34,633 nucleotides of DNA from an uncultured Bacteroides sp. (GTDB lineage: Bacteria; Bacteroidota; Bacteroidia; Bacteroidales; Bacteroidaceae): the NCBI RefSeq assembly GCF_910586915.1, contig NZ_CAJULN010000028.1:1-34633 (forward strand), read 5' to 3'. Positions 15,850-24,226 of the stretch are shown here, piece after piece. Position 1 is the stretch's first letter. Each line of letters opens with the position of its first letter. Below the pieces are notes generated by a model, which did not search any database, was not told the DNA's origin, and saw only the letters and a program-made list of their open reading frames with translations. Both the position numbers and the translations under genes were made by a program.

Positions 15850-16803
15850 TTATTTGATTGTGTTTTCGGGCTTACCGGCGATGTAGGCTTGTATGTTGCT
15901 TGTGGCGATGTTTATCAGGCGTTCGCGGGCTTCTGAGGTTGCCCATGCGATGTGTGGGGTGATGTAACAGTTTTTGGCTGTCAGCAATGGGTTGTCGGTG
16001 CGTGGGGGTTCGGTGGAGAGGACATCTATTCCTGCTGCGTAGATTTTGCCGTTGTTCAGAGCGTCCGCCAAATCCTGTTCGTTAATCAGGGGACCGCGAC
16101 CTGTGTTGATAAGGATGGCAGAGGGCTTCATTAGGGCAAGGCGGCGGGCATTTACCATTTCGTGTGTATCGGGGGTAAGCGGGCAGTGCAGGCTGATGAT
16201 GTCACATTCGCTGAATAACTGGTCTAACTCCATCTTTTTGATTTCTGGGGGAAGTTGGAAATGTGATTTGGAAGTAACCGCATATACTTGCATACCGAAA
16301 CCGATGGCGATGCGTGCCGTTGTGTATCCGGTATTTCCAAGCCCTACCAGACCGATTTTCTTTTCCCTCAGTTCCATCAACGGAGTGTCCCAAAAACAGA
16401 AGTCCTTACTGTTAGTCCAACGGCCCTTGTGAACCTCTTCCGAATGGTGCTGTACCTGCTGGCAGATATTCAGAATATGTGCAAATACCATCTGGGCAAC
16501 GGATGGTGTGCTGTATGAAGGGATGTTGGTAACGATGATATCCCGCTCTTTGGCGGCGGCAATGTCGACTACATTGTATCCGGTAGCCAATACGCCGATA
16601 TATTTCAGTTCGGGCAGTGCGCTCATGTGCTCGGCGCTGATGATTACTTTATTGGTGAGAAGCACTTCCGCTCCGGCTGCGTGTTCCAATACTTCTTCGG
16701 GGGCGGTGCGGTCGTATATCATACATTCTCCGAGCGCTTTAATACCTTCCCAGGACAAATCTCCGGGATTGGCGGCAAAGCCGTCTAAAACTACAATTTT
16801 CAT
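15850..16803 (-). CDS. D-2-hydroxyacid dehydrogenase (glycerate dehydrogenase-like)
   Basis: A 317-residue NAD(P)H-dependent reductase of the D-isomer-specific 2-hydroxyacid family. The nucleotide-binding loop is GLVGLGNTGYTTARIA near 149-164. The family signature runs through LHCPLTPDTHEMVNARRLALMKPSAILINTGRGPLINEQDLADAL, including the substrate-binding Arg of NTGRG. The catalytic His is in TPHIAWATSEARERL near the C-terminus. The ITNIPSYSTPSVAQMVFAHIL region matches hydroxypyruvate/glycerate dehydrogenases, so serine/glycine or glyoxylate metabolism is likely, but the substrate is not certain. It follows rarA by 49 bases and may be the last gene of that run. Confidence 0.92.
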   Translation of the reverse strand: MKIVVLDGFAANPGDLSWEGIKALGECMIYDRTAPEEVLEHAAGAEVLLTNKVIISAEHMSALPELKYIGVLATGYNVVDIAAAKERDIIVTNIPSYSTPSVAQMVFAHILNICQQVQHHSEEVHKGRWTNSKDFCFWDTPLMELREKKIGLVGLGNTGYTTARIAIGFGMQVYAVTSKSHFQLPPEIKKMELDQLFSECDIISLHCPLTPDTHEMVNARRLALMKPSAILINTGRGPLINEQDLADALNNGKIYAAGIDVLSTEPPRTDNPLLTAKNCYITPHIAWATSEARERLINIATSNIQAYIAGKPENTIK

Positions 16804-16852
16804 TTCAGTTATTATATTATAGGTTATATGTTCTTTCTTGGACGAGAGTTTG

Positions 16853-18124
16853 TTATTTTTTGAATCTCTCTCCCCACAACTGTATCATCCGTTCGGTATG
16901 TCTCTGTTCGGCGGGGTTGTTCTGAGGTTGCCATATCCGTTTGTCTTTCAGCTCGTCGGGCAGGAATTGCTGTTTCACGAAGTTGCCTTCGTAATTGTGG
17001 GCATATTTGTACTCCTGTCCGTATCCCAATTGTTTCATCAACTTGGTAGGCGCGTTGCGCAGATGCAACGGGACAGGCAGATTTCCTGTTGAACGCACCA
17101 ACTCCAACGCATCGTTTATCGCGTTGTAGGCCGAATTGCTCTTGGGGCTGGTGGCCAGGTATATCGTTGTTTCCGCTAAGGGAATCCGTCCTTCGGGCCA
17201 GCCGATTTTCATCAGCGTGTCGAAGCAGGCATTTGCTAAAAGCAGGGCATTGGGGTTGGCCAGGCCGATATCTTCCGAGGCCGAAATGACAAGCCGGCGG
17301 GCGATGAAAGCAGGGTCTTCACCGCCTTCTACCATACGGGCAAGCCAGTAAATAGCCCCGTCGGGGTCGCTGCCGCGTATCGACTTGATGAAGGCGGAAA
17401 TAATGTCGTAATGCATCTCTCCGTCCTTATCGTAGGCAAGCGGGTTTTGTTGCAACCGTTCGGTCACCATTTCGTCGGTGATGACAACGGTCTCTTCCGT
17501 TTCCGACTGGACGACGAGTTCCAGTATATTGAGCAGTTTGCGGGCATCTCCACCGGAGAAGCGCAACATGGCTGTGGTCTCTTTCAGTTCGATGCGGCGT
17601 TCCTTCAAGGCAATGTCCGTCGTGACGGCACGTTGCAGGAGTTCGAGCAGGTCTTCTTTCTCCAATGATTTGAGCACATAAAGCTGGCAGCGCGAAAGGA
17701 GAGGGCGGATGACCTCGAACGACGGATTCTCCGTGGTCGCGCCAATCAGTGTGACGGTTCCGTTCTCCACCGCTCCCAACAGGGAATCCTGCTGCGACTT
17801 GCTGAACCGGTGGATTTCGTCGATAAACAGAATCGGGCTCGACTGTGAAAAGAAGCGGTTGCTTTTGGCACGGTCTATCACTTCGCGCACATCCTTCACT
17901 CCCGAGGTAACGGCACTCAATGTATAAAAAGGAGTTTCCAGTTTGTTGGCGATGATTTGCGCTAAGGTCGTTTTACCCACTCCGGGCGGGCCCCAGAGGA
18001 TGAAAGAAGAGATGCGTCCTGCATCAATCATCTTGCGCAGGATAGCACCCGGCCCTACTAAATGTTTCTGACCGATGTATTCGTCTAACGTTTTCGGCCG
18101 TAGCCGCTCTGCCAAAGGTTGCAT
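16853..18124 (-). CDS. rarA: Replication-associated recombination protein A (AAA+ ATPase)
   Basis: A 423-residue homologue of RarA/MgsA and eukaryotic WRNIP1, which acts at stalled replication forks. It opens with PLAERLRPKTLDEYIGQKHLVGPG, the classic RarA start. Walker A is GPPGVGKTTLAQ, Walker B FIDEIHRFSKSQQDSLL, sensor 1 GATTENPSFEV, arginine finger PLLSRCQLY, then SGGDARKLLN. The C-terminal tetramerisation domain has IRGSDPDGAIYWLARMVEGGEDPAFIARRLVI and a YKYAHNYEGNFVKQQFLPDEL tail. It starts 9 bases after the DUF5686 gene ends. Confidence 0.96.
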   Translation of the reverse strand: MQPLAERLRPKTLDEYIGQKHLVGPGAILRKMIDAGRISSFILWGPPGVGKTTLAQIIANKLETPFYTLSAVTSGVKDVREVIDRAKSNRFFSQSSPILFIDEIHRFSKSQQDSLLGAVENGTVTLIGATTENPSFEVIRPLLSRCQLYVLKSLEKEDLLELLQRAVTTDIALKERRIELKETTAMLRFSGGDARKLLNILELVVQSETEETVVITDEMVTERLQQNPLAYDKDGEMHYDIISAFIKSIRGSDPDGAIYWLARMVEGGEDPAFIARRLVISASEDIGLANPNALLLANACFDTLMKIGWPEGRIPLAETTIYLATSPKSNSAYNAINDALELVRSTGNLPVPLHLRNAPTKLMKQLGYGQEYKYAHNYEGNFVKQQFLPDELKDKRIWQPQNNPAEQRHTERMIQLWGERFKK

Positions 18125-18133
18125 AGTGTTCTT

Positions 18134-20710
18134 TTAGAATGCTGTTAATATCATGAACCGGATACCGTGGATGTTGATATTCGGGTTGTTGCGGTAAGTG
18201 AGACGGTGTATGTACTCAACGTGCAGCAACTTGCATATGTTGAAAATACCGAAGCCCACCTCTACGTAAGGCACTTTGGGGTCCATCACGAAACTGGTGA
18301 ACTCTCCGTCGCGTGTCGGGAAGCGGAACAGGTCGGGATTATTACTTTTGAACGGATTGTTCTTGTCGGTCAGCGTTCCCCACAAGGCGCGCACGCGGAA
18401 CATCTCTCTCCATTTCAGTTTCTTGATGAGCGGGATGCGGTTGAATAGCTTTCCGTTCATGTTGTAGGAGAGAGACAAGGCGGCAAATCGGTCGTTGAGA
18501 AACTCCATGTTATTGATGAGGCAGAATGTCTCGTGCTGGGTGATATACGACAAGTTTGCTTCGGGCAAAATCAGGAGCGGGAAGGGGACTGTGTTCCATT
18601 CGGCTCCCGCTTTCAGGCTGACGTCTACTTTTCCCCACGAGGCGGGAAGCCAGAAGCGCTTCCATATGCTCGCTTCCGTACGGTTGAAGTTGTATTCGCC
18701 GCCCAATACGCCCTTGAATCCCATCGCATGGGTGAGCGTGAAAATGGGCGCATCCAGGGATACGGGAATGCGGCGTTGCTTGGAGTTGACGAACGATTCG
18801 CCCGGCGCATAACGTAGTGTCAGGCTTGCTTCGGTGGTCGTGATGTCGTGCAGGCGGGTGTGTGCGGCGTCATTGCGCAGGTATTCCAATTTGCCCACCG
18901 GTTCGTCGTTGCGTCGGCGGAGCATGGCCTTCACGCCGAATCCCGTCATGGTCTCCAGTTCGTAGTTGACGGTTGCGTCGCGCATATACGACATCTGGTC
19001 TACCGTTGTTGTTTTCACCGACAGGAATACATTGTCTTTGTCCGTAAACAGGAATTTGTCCATCGGCGACATGACGTCATAGCTGTAGGTTGCCGAAACA
19101 AAATGTTTGGGAAACTCCCATACCACGTAGTCGCGTTTGTTGAACGAATAGGTCAGCGTTCCGCTGTATTTCCATCGTTTGTCCTTCAGGCCGTAGGCTC
19201 CGTAGCCGCTCATGAACCAGTGCTTGTTGAGGTTAGCTGTGGTCATGGCGCTCAGACGGAAACGCATACCGTCGATGTAGTTGTTCGAAATCATGGTGTT
19301 GATAGGCCCTATATCCACCTTGCTGGGATGGTCGGGACTGCCGGTTTCCACAAAATTCTCAATCAGGGCTTTGGCTCCGAAGATGATGTACTTGAATCCC
19401 GGAATCTGCTCGAGACGCTTGACGAACACATCCATCGTACTTTCCGTCTTTGTCAGCGGAACCTGGCGGACGCTTGCCCAGTATTCATCGCTTTTTGAGA
19501 GCATATCCGCTTCCTTTATTACATTCCCTTTGAGCCGGAAGAGCCGTTGCTCGATGGGGTCGAACTTATAGTTGCTGTATTTGGTGATTCGCTCCACTTG
19601 CAGTCCGCCTGCCGTTTTGTTGGAACTCCAGGAAAGGTCTACGGTCATGTCGTCGTCAGACAGTACCCAGTTGCCGTTGGGCAGTTGTTCGTACTGCTGC
19701 ACGATGTCCATGCGGTTCACGAAGTTCACTCCGCTCTTTTTGGGCAGGTTCATCGTACATTTGCGCACGGCATACGTCGAATCGTTGAGTACGTACAGAT
19801 GTCCGGTGAACCCGAAGTCCTGCGAATTCTGTGGGACGAACGTCAGGTGTACGCATTCGCGCTTGTCTACCACCAATGTATCCATCAGGTAAAATTTGTA
19901 AAAGGAGATGGCGCTGCTGCCGATAGGGCTGACGAAACGCTGCTGGAGCAGGCGAATCTCGTCGTCGTAGATATTGATGTCGGAAAAGACATCTTTCAGT
20001 ACAGTCCCGAGCATATCTCCCGTCGAGAAGAACTCTTCGATACCGTTCGAGTTTTTCCCCTTGATGATGGTTTTCTTGCTTTCGGGGTCTTTGCGATAGA
20101 TGGTTTGCGAGGCCGTCTCCTGCACGGATATCGGAAGAATCAGCTTGTTCGTTGTTTCCGACACCTCCACCTGGTCTTTGAGGAAAGCATATTTTTTGTA
20201 GATACCTTTCTCCAGTTTCTCCGGCGTGAGGTCGTTGATGGACATTTTCATCTTCTCGTACTTCTCGTACTGGTAATAATCGTTCGCTTCGAGCACTTGC
20301 GCTTTCTTGTGCTCGATGACTTTTTTCATGAATTCGACTGCCGGATTGTTCTTGCGGGAATATTTCTCCTTCTTCGGCTTGACGACAACTTCGTTCAAGA
20401 GTACATTCTCCGGCGCCAACTGTACGTTGACGGTTTGACCGGCATACTGCACCTTGACTGTCTTGCTGACATAGCCGATGGCGGAGAAAACGAGTGTCCC
20501 TCCATTTCTGCGTGCATCGAGGCTGTACTCGCCGTCGATGTTGGTGATAGTGCCCATATCTCTTTTTTCCTGGTAGTAAACGGAGATATACATCAATGGC
20601 TCGTGTGTCACCGAATCGGTTACTACCCCTTTTATTTGCTGTGCAAACGCATTGGAAGCTGTCAATACAAACAAGAGCAGTATCAGTATTTTGTTATATC
20701 GTTGTTTCAT
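18134..20710 (-). CDS. DUF5686 outer-membrane protein with carboxypeptidase-like regulatory domain
   Basis: An 858-residue surface protein. The signal peptide is MKQRYNKILILLLFVLTASNAFA. A CarboxypepD_reg-like beta-sandwich covers about residues 24-108 (IKGVVTDSVTHEPLMYISVYY, GEYSLDARRNGGTLVFSAIGY), a linker includes VVKPKKEKYSRKNNPAVEFMKKVIEHK, and the DUF5686 region runs to the end. The C-terminal half alternates aromatic and polar residues as in beta-barrel strands and ends in an aromatic residue (ILTAF), the usual outer-membrane sorting signal. The function of DUF5686 is unknown to me; TonB-box features are absent. It leads a run with rarA and the dehydrogenase, spaced 9 and 49 bases, so co-transcription is likely though functionally unexplained. 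Confidence 0.88.
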   Translation of the reverse strand: MKQRYNKILILLLFVLTASNAFAQQIKGVVTDSVTHEPLMYISVYYQEKRDMGTITNIDGEYSLDARRNGGTLVFSAIGYVSKTVKVQYAGQTVNVQLAPENVLLNEVVVKPKKEKYSRKNNPAVEFMKKVIEHKKAQVLEANDYYQYEKYEKMKMSINDLTPEKLEKGIYKKYAFLKDQVEVSETTNKLILPISVQETASQTIYRKDPESKKTIIKGKNSNGIEEFFSTGDMLGTVLKDVFSDINIYDDEIRLLQQRFVSPIGSSAISFYKFYLMDTLVVDKRECVHLTFVPQNSQDFGFTGHLYVLNDSTYAVRKCTMNLPKKSGVNFVNRMDIVQQYEQLPNGNWVLSDDDMTVDLSWSSNKTAGGLQVERITKYSNYKFDPIEQRLFRLKGNVIKEADMLSKSDEYWASVRQVPLTKTESTMDVFVKRLEQIPGFKYIIFGAKALIENFVETGSPDHPSKVDIGPINTMISNNYIDGMRFRLSAMTTANLNKHWFMSGYGAYGLKDKRWKYSGTLTYSFNKRDYVVWEFPKHFVSATYSYDVMSPMDKFLFTDKDNVFLSVKTTTVDQMSYMRDATVNYELETMTGFGVKAMLRRRNDEPVGKLEYLRNDAAHTRLHDITTTEASLTLRYAPGESFVNSKQRRIPVSLDAPIFTLTHAMGFKGVLGGEYNFNRTEASIWKRFWLPASWGKVDVSLKAGAEWNTVPFPLLILPEANLSYITQHETFCLINNMEFLNDRFAALSLSYNMNGKLFNRIPLIKKLKWREMFRVRALWGTLTDKNNPFKSNNPDLFRFPTRDGEFTSFVMDPKVPYVEVGFGIFNICKLLHVEYIHRLTYRNNPNINIHGIRFMILTAF

Positions 20711-20729
20711 AAAGTTCGTAGTAGGGCTG

Positions 20730-20760
20730 CAAAGTTAACAAATAACTCTCAGGGTGAGAG
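20730..20760 (-). promoter_or_regulatory. Promoter of the DUF5686-rarA run with an inverted repeat
   Basis: Read leftward, TAACTTTG (20737-20730) matches the -7 consensus and lies 19 bases upstream of the start codon. The normal -33 box is missing. In that region is a perfect inverted repeat CTCTCA-GGG-TGAGAG (20746-20760), which could be an operator for a regulator replacing the -33 contact. Confidence 0.5.
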
Positions 20761-20877
20761 CATATATAACTTTTTTTACCCATCGTTTTTGGTTGTTTAC
20801 AAGCATATGCAGGCCCGATGCTCGAACCGGCCGGCCTCAGGCATATCTATTCAACAATTTGTTCCGGGTTTTGGTTT

Positions 20878-20952
20878 CATTGCTTGAAACGCTCGTTCCC
20901 AAGCAATGGGAACGAGTGTATCATTGCTTGGCACGGCTTGTCTCAAGCAATG
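20878..20952. repeat. Four 9-mers in alternating orientation, exact 22-bp spacing
   Basis: CATTGCTTG starts at 20878 and 20922, and its reverse complement CAAGCAATG starts at 20900 and 20944. All steps are exactly 22 bases. The first two arms enclose a second palindrome, CTCGTTCCC/GGGAACGAG (20892-20916, 9-bp stem, 7-base loop). It lies in the 285-base gap between the epimerase-like gene and the DUF5686 promoter. No T run follows on either strand, so it is not a standard terminator. Confidence 0.85.
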
Positions 20953-20995
20953 ATAATTTGCCTCCTGTGCTTGGTGGAAAGTGGGCGGCAGGCTG

Positions 20996-22081
20996 TTATT
21001 TGCCTGATAAAATCTGAACGATACGTTCTGCGGTGCGTCCGTCCCAACGCTCGGGAAGTTCGCCGCGTTTCCATTCGCCTGCCATCAGCCTGTCCATCGC
21101 TCTGGCAAGTTGGGCCGGGTCTTCTCCGACAAGTTCGTTGGTTCCCATGCGCCAGGTTTCCGGATGTTCGGCATAGGTGTTGAGGGTCATGCAGGGGATA
21201 CCCAAGAAGGTGGTTTCTTCGGCTACATTGCCGGAGTCGGTGATGATTCCTTTCGCCTGGTGAATCAGATAGCCGAATACGAGGTAATTCTGAGGCGGCA
21301 TGATATGCAGATTGGGCGCTTCGACACCCAGTTCTTTGATAGCGTTGCGTACATACGTGTGCAGGGGCGCTACGATGGGCAGGCCGGCTGATTTTTCAAT
21401 CATTGTTTTCAAAAGTTGCCGCAGGTTCTCTTTGTCGTTGAGCAAGGCGCGGCGGTTGAGGGTGAGCAGGAGATAATTGCCCTCCTGTAGCCCTAACACC
21501 GAAAACCACATTGGTCTGAGCAGCCGGTTGCGGTTGTAGCGGATGGTGTCGATAAGGATGTTGCCTACATAATATACGTTCTCGCTCTCCGTGCCTGTCT
21601 GGTTCAGGTTACGGTTGGCCACCATACCGGCTGTGAACAGGTAGTCGGAGAGTCCGTCCGTAATCATACGGTTCACCTCTTTGGGCATCTTCATGTCGAA
21701 AGAGCGGGTTCCGGCTACGAGGTGTGCCACCTTGACTCCCTGTTTCTTGGCAACGATGGCGCAACTCATCGTGGCGGTCAGGTCGTCCACCACGAGAACA
21801 ACGTGTGCGGGGTTCTCGGTCAGTTCCTGTTCGAAGGCTATCATGATTCCTGCCGTCAGGCTCGTCGGATTATTGCTTTCCACTCTTAGGTAGGCGTCGG
21901 GAGCTTTCATGTCGAGGTCTGAAAAGAGAGAAGCGTCCAGACTCGTATCCTCTTTTCTGCCCGTGTAGACCAATCGGTAGGAGATACTTTTACCCAGCGC
22001 CCGTGCGGCTTCAATAGCGCGTGTAATGGGGGCTATCTTCATGAAATTGGGGCGTGCCCCGGCAACAATTGTTATTTTCAT
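20996..22081 (-). CDS. Divergent UDP-N-acetylglucosamine 2-epimerase family protein (WecB-like)
   Basis: A 361-residue protein from the ATG at 22081; the open frame reaches a TTG at 22096, but MKITIVAGARPNFMKIAPI is the family start. The GT-B-like epimerase fold is recognisable from GARPNFMKI, VVDDLTATMSCA, HLVAGTRS, PKEVNRMITD and ITDSGNVAEETTFLGIP. Several active-site residues differ from WecB: HVEAGLR is HLVAGTR, so the Glu equivalent to E. coli E117 is V122; the HGDT block is VDDL; and DSGGxQEE is DSGNVAEE. E135, in the position of E131, is kept. It may have another substrate or be inactive as an epimerase. It stands alone, away from polysaccharide genes, divergent from the TRIC gene. Confidence 0.8.
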   Translation of the reverse strand: MKITIVAGARPNFMKIAPITRAIEAARALGKSISYRLVYTGRKEDTSLDASLFSDLDMKAPDAYLRVESNNPTSLTAGIMIAFEQELTENPAHVVLVVDDLTATMSCAIVAKKQGVKVAHLVAGTRSFDMKMPKEVNRMITDGLSDYLFTAGMVANRNLNQTGTESENVYYVGNILIDTIRYNRNRLLRPMWFSVLGLQEGNYLLLTLNRRALLNDKENLRQLLKTMIEKSAGLPIVAPLHTYVRNAIKELGVEAPNLHIMPPQNYLVFGYLIHQAKGIITDSGNVAEETTFLGIPCMTLNTYAEHPETWRMGTNELVGEDPAQLARAMDRLMAGEWKRGELPERWDGRTAERIVQILSGK

Positions 22082-22116
22082 CTTATTTTCTGTCAAATTC
22101 GATTTAATTCGTGAAG

Positions 22117-22124
22117 CAAATGTA
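22117..22124 (-). promoter_or_regulatory. -7 element of the epimerase-like gene
   Basis: TACATTTG read leftward matches TAnnTTTG and lies 35 bases before the ATG at 22081. No TTTG is found 19-21 bases further upstream. Confidence 0.45.
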
Positions 22125-22147
22125 CATTTTCTTCCGGAATTTATTTG

Positions 22148-22155
22148 TTACTTTG
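22148..22155 (+). promoter_or_regulatory. -7-like element of the TRIC gene
   Basis: TTACTTTG (one mismatch to TAnnTTTG) lies 19 bases before the ATG at 22175. Together with the leftward element at 22117-22124 it makes a divergent promoter pair. Confidence 0.35.
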
Positions 22156-22174
22156 CACACAAAATAACAAATAT

Positions 22175-22801
22175 ATGCCCACATTCGTTCAAATTCTTGA
22201 TTTTATAGGCACATTTGCCTTTGCTATTAGTGGTATCCGGCTGGCTTCGGCGAAGCGTTTCGACTGGTTCGGAGCCTATGTTGTCGGACTTGCCACGGCT
22301 ATCGGTGGCGGTACTATCCGTGATGTTCTGCTCGATGTCCCCCCCGGGTGGATGACAGACCCCATTTATCTGATTTGTACGGGACTGGCTCTGCTATGGG
22401 TCATCTGCTTCGGACGCTGGCTTATCCGTCTCAACAATACGTTCTTTATTTTCGACAGCATCGGGCTGGCGCTGTTCACCGTGGTAGGTGTGGGCAAGAG
22501 TATTGCCTTAGGCTATCCTTTCTGGGTGGCAATCATCATGGGTAGTATCACGGGAGCGGCAGGCGGTGTGATACGGGATGTCTTTATCAATGAGATTCCT
22601 CTGATATTCCGAAAGGAGATTTACGCAATGGCTTGTGTGGTGGGAGGTATTGCCTACTGGCTTTGCCACGTCGCCGGACTTGAACCGTACGTATGTCAGC
22701 TCATCGGCGGGTCGTCCGTATTCCTGACCCGTATCTTGGCCGTGAAATATCATATCTGCCTGCCTATATTGAAAGGTGGCGACGAGGTGAAGGAAGAGTG
22801 A
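22175..22801 (+). CDS. Trimeric intracellular cation channel (TRIC/UPF0126) family protein
   Basis: The protein has 208 residues from the ATG at 22175; the frame is open ten codons further, but MPTFVQILDFIGTFAFAISG is the family start. It is an inner-membrane protein with about seven helices in two repeats of the UPF0126 unit. The diagnostic glycine motifs are present twice: GGGTIRDVLL in the first half and GGVIRDVFINEIP in the second. Prokaryotic TRIC homologues conduct K+ and Na+; in older annotation the family is YicG. It converges with the DUF4251 gene with only 7 bases between stops and no terminator. Confidence 0.92.
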   Translation: MPTFVQILDFIGTFAFAISGIRLASAKRFDWFGAYVVGLATAIGGGTIRDVLLDVPPGWMTDPIYLICTGLALLWVICFGRWLIRLNNTFFIFDSIGLALFTVVGVGKSIALGYPFWVAIIMGSITGAAGGVIRDVFINEIPLIFRKEIYAMACVVGGIAYWLCHVAGLEPYVCQLIGGSSVFLTRILAVKYHICLPILKGGDEVKEE

Positions 22802-22808
22802 CGGCGGT

Positions 22809-23306
22809 CTATTCGTTGTCCTTCATATCCAACTCTCCCTGGAAACTGATGGATTGCCGGTTCTGCATATTGACATCTATGCTTGCCGAACCGTTGGGGT
22901 ATATTTTTGCCTTGAATTCATAACTGTCTTCCGTATTGCGGGCAATGAAGCGGATAACGGCATTTCCTTTCTTATCCGTTTTCATTGTATATTCTTTGAT
23001 GGGTGCCTTGAAATTCAGCCCCATCCCACCGCCGTAAGGGATGCTGTAGGCACGTCCGAAATAGGGCAGGCTGGAGATGACCGAATCATTTCTGACTTCC
23101 AGTGAATAGGAGGAGGAGAGGGGAATGGAACGGCCGCGCATCGGCAGGGCAGTCTGTGCGTCTATCTTGTAATTCTCGGATGCGACGAGTTTCATCACTG
23201 CTTCTTTCTTCTGTTCCTTTTTCTCTTTTTTACTCTGGGCCGAAAGGGTAGGGAACCCTGTTGATAAGGCCAATAATAACATTAGAATTTGTTTCTTCGT
23301 TTTCAT
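22809..23306 (-). CDS. DUF4251 exported protein
   Basis: The protein has 165 residues from the ATG at 23306. The open frame extends to 23357, but MKTKKQILMLLLALSTGFPTLSAQ is a complete signal peptide and the 17 residues before it are not. The mature part starts with a charged helix (SKKEKKEQKKEAVMKLV) and then a beta-rich DUF4251 domain (YFGRAYSIPYGGGMGLNF, EYTMKTDKKGNAVIRF, NGSASIDVNMQNRQSISFQGEL). The family is periplasmic or surface in Bacteroidetes with unknown function. A 34-bp inverted repeat separates it from the OmpA-family gene upstream. Confidence 0.85.
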   Translation of the reverse strand: MKTKKQILMLLLALSTGFPTLSAQSKKEKKEQKKEAVMKLVASENYKIDAQTALPMRGRSIPLSSSYSLEVRNDSVISSLPYFGRAYSIPYGGGMGLNFKAPIKEYTMKTDKKGNAVIRFIARNTEDSYEFKAKIYPNGSASIDVNMQNRQSISFQGELDMKDNE

Positions 23307-23339
23307 ATCCGGTATAATTAGGTTATTGTATATAGGACG

Positions 23340-23461
23340 TTTCACCACAGAGGACACAGAGTCTCACAGAGTTTTTTCTTCTTTGTAACATCGGATTATA
23401 TTGATTGGGTATCAATGAAACAATAAGAACTCTGTGAGACTCTGTGTCCTCTGTGGTGAAA
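23340..23461. repeat. 34-bp perfect inverted repeat made of CACAGAG heptamers
   Basis: Bases 23340-23373 are the exact reverse complement of 23428-23461, with a 54-base spacer. Each arm holds three CACAGAG heptamers separated by 2-3 bases. The arms could form a cruciform in DNA or a very stable RNA hairpin at the 3' end of the OmpA-family transcript, whose stop is 10 bases away. There is no transposase and no flanking target duplication that I can see. Similar CACAGAG-rich intergenic repeats are, as I recall, scattered in other genomes. Confidence 0.9.
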
Positions 23462-23471
23462 AATACCTGTT

Positions 23472-24188
23472 TTAGTTGGCAGTCGCCTGCGCTTCTTTAA
23501 TCATCTGTTCGCTTGCGTACATATATACTTCGACACGGCGGTTCTGCTCGCGTCCGGCTGCAGTATCGTTGCTTGCGATAGGGTCGCTTTCACCCATTCC
23601 CTGTACACCTTTGATTTGGTTGGGAGTGACACCGCAACTCAGCAGATAGCTGGATACACTCTGTGCGCGTTCTTGCGACAGGTTCAGGTTCTTTTGCTGG
23701 CTTTGTGCAGCAGTACTGTTCTTCCAGCCCTGATTGTCGGTGTATCCGTAGATAGATACGTCCATGTCGCGGTTTTGGTTAAGCACATTGTTGGCAAATT
23801 TGCTCAAGGCAGATTTGGCTCCTGCACTCAGGTTCGCATTGCCGGTAGTGAAAAGAATGCCCGAATCGAACGTTACTTTCACGGCCTGCAATCCGTTGTT
23901 GTCTGTAATCTGTTCCACTTGTGCGCCCTCGATTCGTTTTGCTTCGGCAGCAGCCTTGTCCATCTTCTTGCCGATAAGGGCACCGGTTCCGGCTCCTACC
24001 GCCGTACCCACGGCAGCACCGATAGCGGCACCTTTGCCTTTACCAATCACACCGCCTAAGATTGCACCTAATGCAGCACCCGAACCACCGCCGATGGCAG
24101 CTCCCTTACCCGTGTTGTTCATACTTCCACAACTTCCGAATATCATGGCAATGCTCATAAAGAGAACCATAAATTTCATCTTGTTCAT
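23472..24188 (-). CDS. OmpA-family lipoprotein with glycine zipper
   Basis: A 238-residue protein. The signal peptide ends in a lipobox (MIFGSC, Cys about residue 20), so it is lipid-anchored. A glycine-zipper segment (GAAIGGGSGAALGAILGGVIGKGKGAAIGAAVGTAVGAG) spans about residues 29-70 and can insert in membranes. An OmpA-like peptidoglycan-binding domain covers about 105-230: FDSGILFTTGNANLS, YGYTDNQGW, NLSQERAQSVSSYLL and GMGESDPIASNDTAAGREQNRRVEVYMY, including the Asp and Arg that bind diaminopimelate. Family members tether the outer membrane to peptidoglycan. Confidence 0.92.
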   Translation of the reverse strand: MNKMKFMVLFMSIAMIFGSCGSMNNTGKGAAIGGGSGAALGAILGGVIGKGKGAAIGAAVGTAVGAGTGALIGKKMDKAAAEAKRIEGAQVEQITDNNGLQAVKVTFDSGILFTTGNANLSAGAKSALSKFANNVLNQNRDMDVSIYGYTDNQGWKNSTAAQSQQKNLNLSQERAQSVSSYLLSCGVTPNQIKGVQGMGESDPIASNDTAAGREQNRRVEVYMYASEQMIKEAQATAN

Positions 24189-24226
24189 AATGTTGACGTT
24201 TTTATTAGTTAATAAAATATAGTTTC

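Noticed and set aside
19547..20887. 446-codon plus-strand frame
   Set aside because: It is antisense to the DUF5686 gene, has no recognisable domain, and is explained by codon bias of the real gene.
20878..20952. CRISPR-like repeat array
   Set aside because: Repeats are only 9 bases, alternate in orientation, and leave 13-base spacers; no cas genes are present.
23340..23461. Terminal inverted repeats of an insertion sequence
   Set aside because: The spacer is 54 bases with no transposase and no visible flanking duplication.
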